Below, piece after piece: positions 61,484-64,000 of a DNA stretch of 64,000 bases. The first letter of the stretch is position 1, and each line of letters starts with the position of its first letter. The translations under genes were made by a program, and so were the position numbers. The notes under the pieces are model-generated. The model saw only the letters and a program-made list of their open reading frames with translations. It ran no database searches and had not been told where the DNA came from. Origin of the DNA: Aliiglaciecola sp041538045 (lineage in GTDB: Bacteria; Pseudomonadota; Gammaproteobacteria; Enterobacterales; Alteromonadaceae); NCBI RefSeq assembly GCF_041538045.1, contig NZ_JBGOSE010000004.1, positions 248,001 through 312,000 of the forward strand. Reading direction: 5' to 3'.

Positions 61484-62473
61484 ATGTTGATTTTAAATCG
61501 GCATGATGTGTCAGCAAGTCTTAGTCATGCTCAATGTGTAGATGTAGTCGAAAGCGCGATGAAAAGTGTTTCTCAACGTAATGTTGTTATGCCTCTGCGA
61601 CAATTCATTGGTATCCCTCAAACCAAGGGTAAATTCACCATGATGCCGGGATATATTCAAGATCCTAAATGCTTCGGTGTGAAACTCGTGAGTAAATACC
61701 CTCCTGTAGAAGGTAGTGAGTTAGGTAGCCATATTGGCGCGGTCATGGTCTTTGATGCAGACACGGGTGTTCCCAAAGCACTATTAGATGGTGGCGAGTT
61801 GACCGCCATACGTACATCTGCGGCGAGTGCGTTGGCGACTAAAGTTCTCGCCAGAAAAGAATCTAAAACGTTGACCGTTATGGGCTATGGCGATGAAGCT
61901 TGGCATCATATTTTAGCCATACTGGCTGTTACTAAACTTGATAAAATTATCATTTGGGGGCGGTCTTGTGAGCGAGCAACCAAATTAATTGAGAAATGTC
62001 AAAGCAGCCCAAAAGTGGCAGATAATATTGAAATAGTATTCGAAATAGATGCGCAGGCAGCTGTCTCTGTGGCTGATATAGTTTGCACTGTTACCTCGTC
62101 CACCCAACCCATATTGGAAGGTAAATGGCTGCAACCCGGCACTCACGTTAACTTAGTTGGAGCGGCGATCAGAACATCTTCAGAAGCTGATTCCGATGTA
62201 GTGACTCGCGCAAAGTTCTACATTGATTATAAAGAGTCAGCGATGGCGCAAGCCGGTGAGTTACTTGATGCAATAGACGCTGGACTTATCGATGAGAATC
62301 ATATTGTGGGTGAGATTGGCGATGTGTTGTTAGGCAATAGTCCTGGACGAGAATCTGGTCAAGAAATTACGGTCTATAAATCATTAGGCGTCTCGGCGCA
62401 GGATTTAGCTGCTGGGGTGTGCGCATTTAACAATGCAATGGATAACAACATCGGTGTGTCAATCGATTGGTAA
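61484..62473 (+). CDS. Ornithine cyclodeaminase/mu-crystallin-family NAD(P)-dependent enzyme
   Basis: This 329-residue protein is of the OCD/mu-crystallin family. Landmarks include KFTMMPGYIQDPKCFGVKLVSKYPP split across strands, ALLDGGELTAIRTSAASALATK, a Rossmann motif that reads GYGDEA instead of the usual GxGxQA, and CTVTSSTQPILEG, with HVNLVGAA and EIGDVLLG. Family members act on ornithine, alanine, ketimines or tauropine-like imines. The ATG at 61484 follows GAGGA by seven or eight bases and comes 4 bp after the cupin stop, so they are translationally linked. A ketimine-reductase or dehydrogenase role next to the aminotransferase is plausible. Confidence 0.9.
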   Translation: MLILNRHDVSASLSHAQCVDVVESAMKSVSQRNVVMPLRQFIGIPQTKGKFTMMPGYIQDPKCFGVKLVSKYPPVEGSELGSHIGAVMVFDADTGVPKALLDGGELTAIRTSAASALATKVLARKESKTLTVMGYGDEAWHHILAILAVTKLDKIIIWGRSCERATKLIEKCQSSPKVADNIEIVFEIDAQAAVSVADIVCTVTSSTQPILEGKWLQPGTHVNLVGAAIRTSSEADSDVVTRAKFYIDYKESAMAQAGELLDAIDAGLIDENHIVGEIGDVLLGNSPGRESGQEITVYKSLGVSAQDLAAGVCAFNNAMDNNIGVSIDW

Positions 62474-62514
62474 ATACCGTTGTATTTAATCGACTTTAAA
62501 AAAGAAAATTGTAT

Positions 62515-63369
62515 ATGAAAATGAACTTAAAAACACGTTTGGCGCAACAAGAACTTTTAATGGCCGCTGGTGTATTTGATGCCTTAAGCGCATTGCTAGT
62601 AGAGGAAGCTGGATTTGAAGCTGCTTTTGTTTCTGGTTCCGCAGTTGCCTATTCGCAATTGGCCAGACCTGATATTGGATTGGTGACTTTAACAGAAATG
62701 GCATTCGCGTTAGAGCGTATACGTGATCGTGTAGATATGTATTTGTTAGTTGATGCAGACAGTGGATTTGGCAATGCCTTCGATGTGCAAAGAACGGTGA
62801 GAACCTTTGAGCGTGCTGGCGCGAATGGTATCCAGATCGAAGATCAATTAAATACGAAATCTCCTAAACAAGTTGCCGCACGTCCAGTTTTATCAACCGA
62901 TGCCATGGTGGGTAAAATCAAAGCCGCTGTGGACGCAAGACAAAAGTCAGAGACTGTTATTAGTGCCCGCAGTGATGCTGTATTTACCTTGGGTGTTGAA
63001 CAAGGGCTAATGCGAGCTCAAGCTTTTATTGAAGCCGGTGCAGATATGGTTTTTGTGGAAGGTATAAAAGACCCGGCTGACATTCAAAAACTAACCAAAA
63101 TATGCGGTGAAAATGCACCAGTGCTATACAATTTAATTAATCCTTCGCTGTTTACCCCTGAGCAGTTACAAAGCTTCGGTGTTTCTATGGCGCTATACCC
63201 TGCAGTAATGATAAATAGCATGGCCAATAGTGGTAGAGAAGCCGCGACTAATCTTAGCCAAAAGTTAGGTCTTTTTAAAGGAAATAAACCTATACCAGAG
63301 CCTATCAATAACATAATTGGCAGCGATAAGTTCTTACAAAATGGCTATCGATACGACGAACACTCTTAG
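62515..63369 (+). CDS. Isocitrate lyase/PEP-mutase-superfamily protein lacking the Cys loop
   Basis: This 284-residue alpha/beta-barrel protein keeps the metal and oxo-acid-binding core: GVFDALSALLVEEAGFEAAFVSG (split), VDADSGFGNAFDV with the Mg-binding Asp pair, and GIQIEDQ. The usual gating loop KKCGH (lyases) or PKTNS (PEP mutase, phosphonopyruvate hydrolase) is replaced by TKSPKQVAARPVLS. That points to an oxaloacetate-decarboxylase-like or unusual C-C lyase reaction producing pyruvate or similar, not to a methylisocitrate lyase. ATG at 62515 is preferred to a TTG two codons earlier. It sits 41 bp after the OCD-like gene. Pyruvate made here could feed AceEF. Confidence 0.88.
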   Translation: MKMNLKTRLAQQELLMAAGVFDALSALLVEEAGFEAAFVSGSAVAYSQLARPDIGLVTLTEMAFALERIRDRVDMYLLVDADSGFGNAFDVQRTVRTFERAGANGIQIEDQLNTKSPKQVAARPVLSTDAMVGKIKAAVDARQKSETVISARSDAVFTLGVEQGLMRAQAFIEAGADMVFVEGIKDPADIQKLTKICGENAPVLYNLINPSLFTPEQLQSFGVSMALYPAVMINSMANSGREAATNLSQKLGLFKGNKPIPEPINNIIGSDKFLQNGYRYDEHS

Positions 63370-63408
63370 TGTCAAAAGCGTATGACACGCCCAAAGAAGG
63401 TAACAACT

Positions 63409-64000
63409 GTGAATAAAATGACAAATTTAACTGCAGAAGATGGACATCAATTTTCAGCTTACCTTTGCGATCCAGAAAATGCGGTTGCGGGTTTGGTCAT
63501 TATTCAGGAGATATTCGGTATTACTGAGCATTTGAAATCGGTGGCAAGAGAATTTTCTGCGATGGGATATCGCACTATCGTTCCATCGTTATTTGACAGA
63601 ATTGAGCCAGGTATTGTGGTTGATTACGCCAATGTGGATAAAGGTGTTGAGCTCATGGGTAAATCTGACCAGCAAAGTATGATAATCGATATTAAAAGCG
63701 CGATGGATGCGGTAAGTGTTGACGGTAAGGTTGCTGTTTTAGGGTACTGTATGGGCGGAACGTTAGCCTATACTAGCGCTTGTGAATTGTCACCTAGTTG
63801 TGCGATTAGTTATTACGGTACTGCAATCACATCCCATTTATCTCTGCAACCTAGTTGTCCTATATTATTTCATTTCGGAGAAGAGGATCCCTATGTGCCT
63901 TTATCAGACATTGAATTAATCCGTGACGCGAACCCAAAACAACCTTCGTTTGTATATGAGCAGGCCAATCACGGTTTTTCTTGTGCAGATCGTGCTAGTT
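63409..64000 (+). CDS. Dienelactone-hydrolase-family protein (partial, 3' end outside window)
   Basis: The frame runs from GTG at 63409 (AAGAAGG eight bases upstream; the ATG at 63418 is an alternative) past the end of the window, 197 codons visible. It reads MNKMTNLTAEDGHQFSAYL and then the DLH landmarks VIIQEIFGI, GYRTIVPSLFD and the nucleophile motif GYCMGG (Cys). EEDPYVP supplies Asp and NHGFSCADR supplies the catalytic His. The whole Cys-Asp-His triad is therefore present. DLH enzymes open lactones such as dienelactone. It follows the lyase gene by 39 bp and is the last visible member of the operon, suggesting a lactone or ester intermediate. Confidence 0.88.
   Translation, partial: MNKMTNLTAEDGHQFSAYLCDPENAVAGLVIIQEIFGITEHLKSVAREFSAMGYRTIVPSLFDRIEPGIVVDYANVDKGVELMGKSDQQSMIIDIKSAMDAVSVDGKVAVLGYCMGGTLAYTSACELSPSCAISYYGTAITSHLSLQPSCPILFHFGEEDPYVPLSDIELIRDANPKQPSFVYEQANHGFSCADRAS

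Noticed and set aside
49661..63369. Phosphonoalanine/phosphonopyruvate degradation (palA-palB-like) as the cluster's pathway
   Set aside because: The lyase lacks the PKxNS loop of phosphonopyruvate hydrolase, and no phosphonate transporter is present; LysR and aminotransferase alone are too general.
1..64000. tRNA genes, rRNA, CRISPR arrays and known riboswitches
   Set aside because: None was recognised when reading the intergenic regions; a covariance-model search would be needed to exclude weak candidates.

Overview
The window is a low-GC bacterial chromosome segment. Its gene content points to a marine gammaproteobacterium, most likely of the Alteromonadaceae (Glaciecola/Paraglaciecola type): a glmS end, many TonB-dependent receptors, a PEP-CTERM protein, a YdcH-type DUF465 protein, MsrA, NrtS, GlsA and a Zur regulon with ZrgA. 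This placement is inferred from gene content and was not tested by alignment. No rRNA, tRNA, CRISPR array or prophage was recognised.

Positions 1-13,000: the 3' part of glmS is followed by an accessory stretch. It holds an HNH-like protein, a PEP-CTERM protein bracketed by two ~150-bp direct repeats, a large cysteine-rich secreted protein with an internal duplication, a secreted amidohydrolase, DUF465, a c-type haem lipoprotein, a LysE exporter, periplasmic MsrA and a DUF885 peptidase-like lipoprotein. Copies or ends of a short element with CTGCGGGGTCAGA-type termini are scattered through it.

Positions 13,000-23,600: a siderophore-type TonB receptor, a 57-residue two-helix membrane protein shorter than usual ORF cut-offs, an anchored propeller-like protein, an nrtS-chemoreceptor pair, two small secreted proteins, a GAF-PAS hybrid histidine kinase and another small exported protein.

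Positions 23,800-34,800 are the most coherent block, a zinc-starvation island. Five transcription units (DUF3299-DUF3299; zrgA-merC-DUF1826; PhoX-like-COG0523 GTPase; zur-merC; ZnuD-like TonB receptor-AztD-like lipoprotein) all read out from three control regions that carry Zur-box-like palindromes. In both divergent control regions the boxes are paired with start points exactly 28 bp apart. The proposed flow is outer-membrane uptake through a receptor with His-Asp loops, periplasmic handling by AztD-like and ZrgA proteins, possibly MerC-like inner-membrane proteins, then cytoplasmic allocation by the COG0523 GTPase. A PhoX-family enzyme, which does not use zinc, is co-expressed.

Positions 34,800-44,800 are mostly central metabolism: a PAP2 phosphatase, an acetyl/succinyl-CoA transferase, CstA, a FecA-like receptor with a Fur-like box, an LLM flavin oxidoreductase with glutaminase, and an AsmA-like protein.

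Positions 44,900-64,000 look like an uncharacterised catabolic island. It has a second-looking aceEF pair (no lpd) divergent from an Lrp/AsnC regulator, then a PhyH dioxygenase, LysR regulator, spinster-type MFS transporter, sphingomonad-style TonB receptor, FAD_binding_2 oxidoreductase, a decayed and truncated PrpE-like acyl-CoA synthetase, an aromatic-type aminotransferase, a cupin, an ornithine-cyclodeaminase-family enzyme, an ICL/PEP-mutase-family lyase without the usual Cys loop, and a dienelactone hydrolase cut by the window end. The substrate cannot be read from the sequence; an amino-acid-like or imine-containing compound feeding a 2-oxo acid into the private AceEF is a plausible model.
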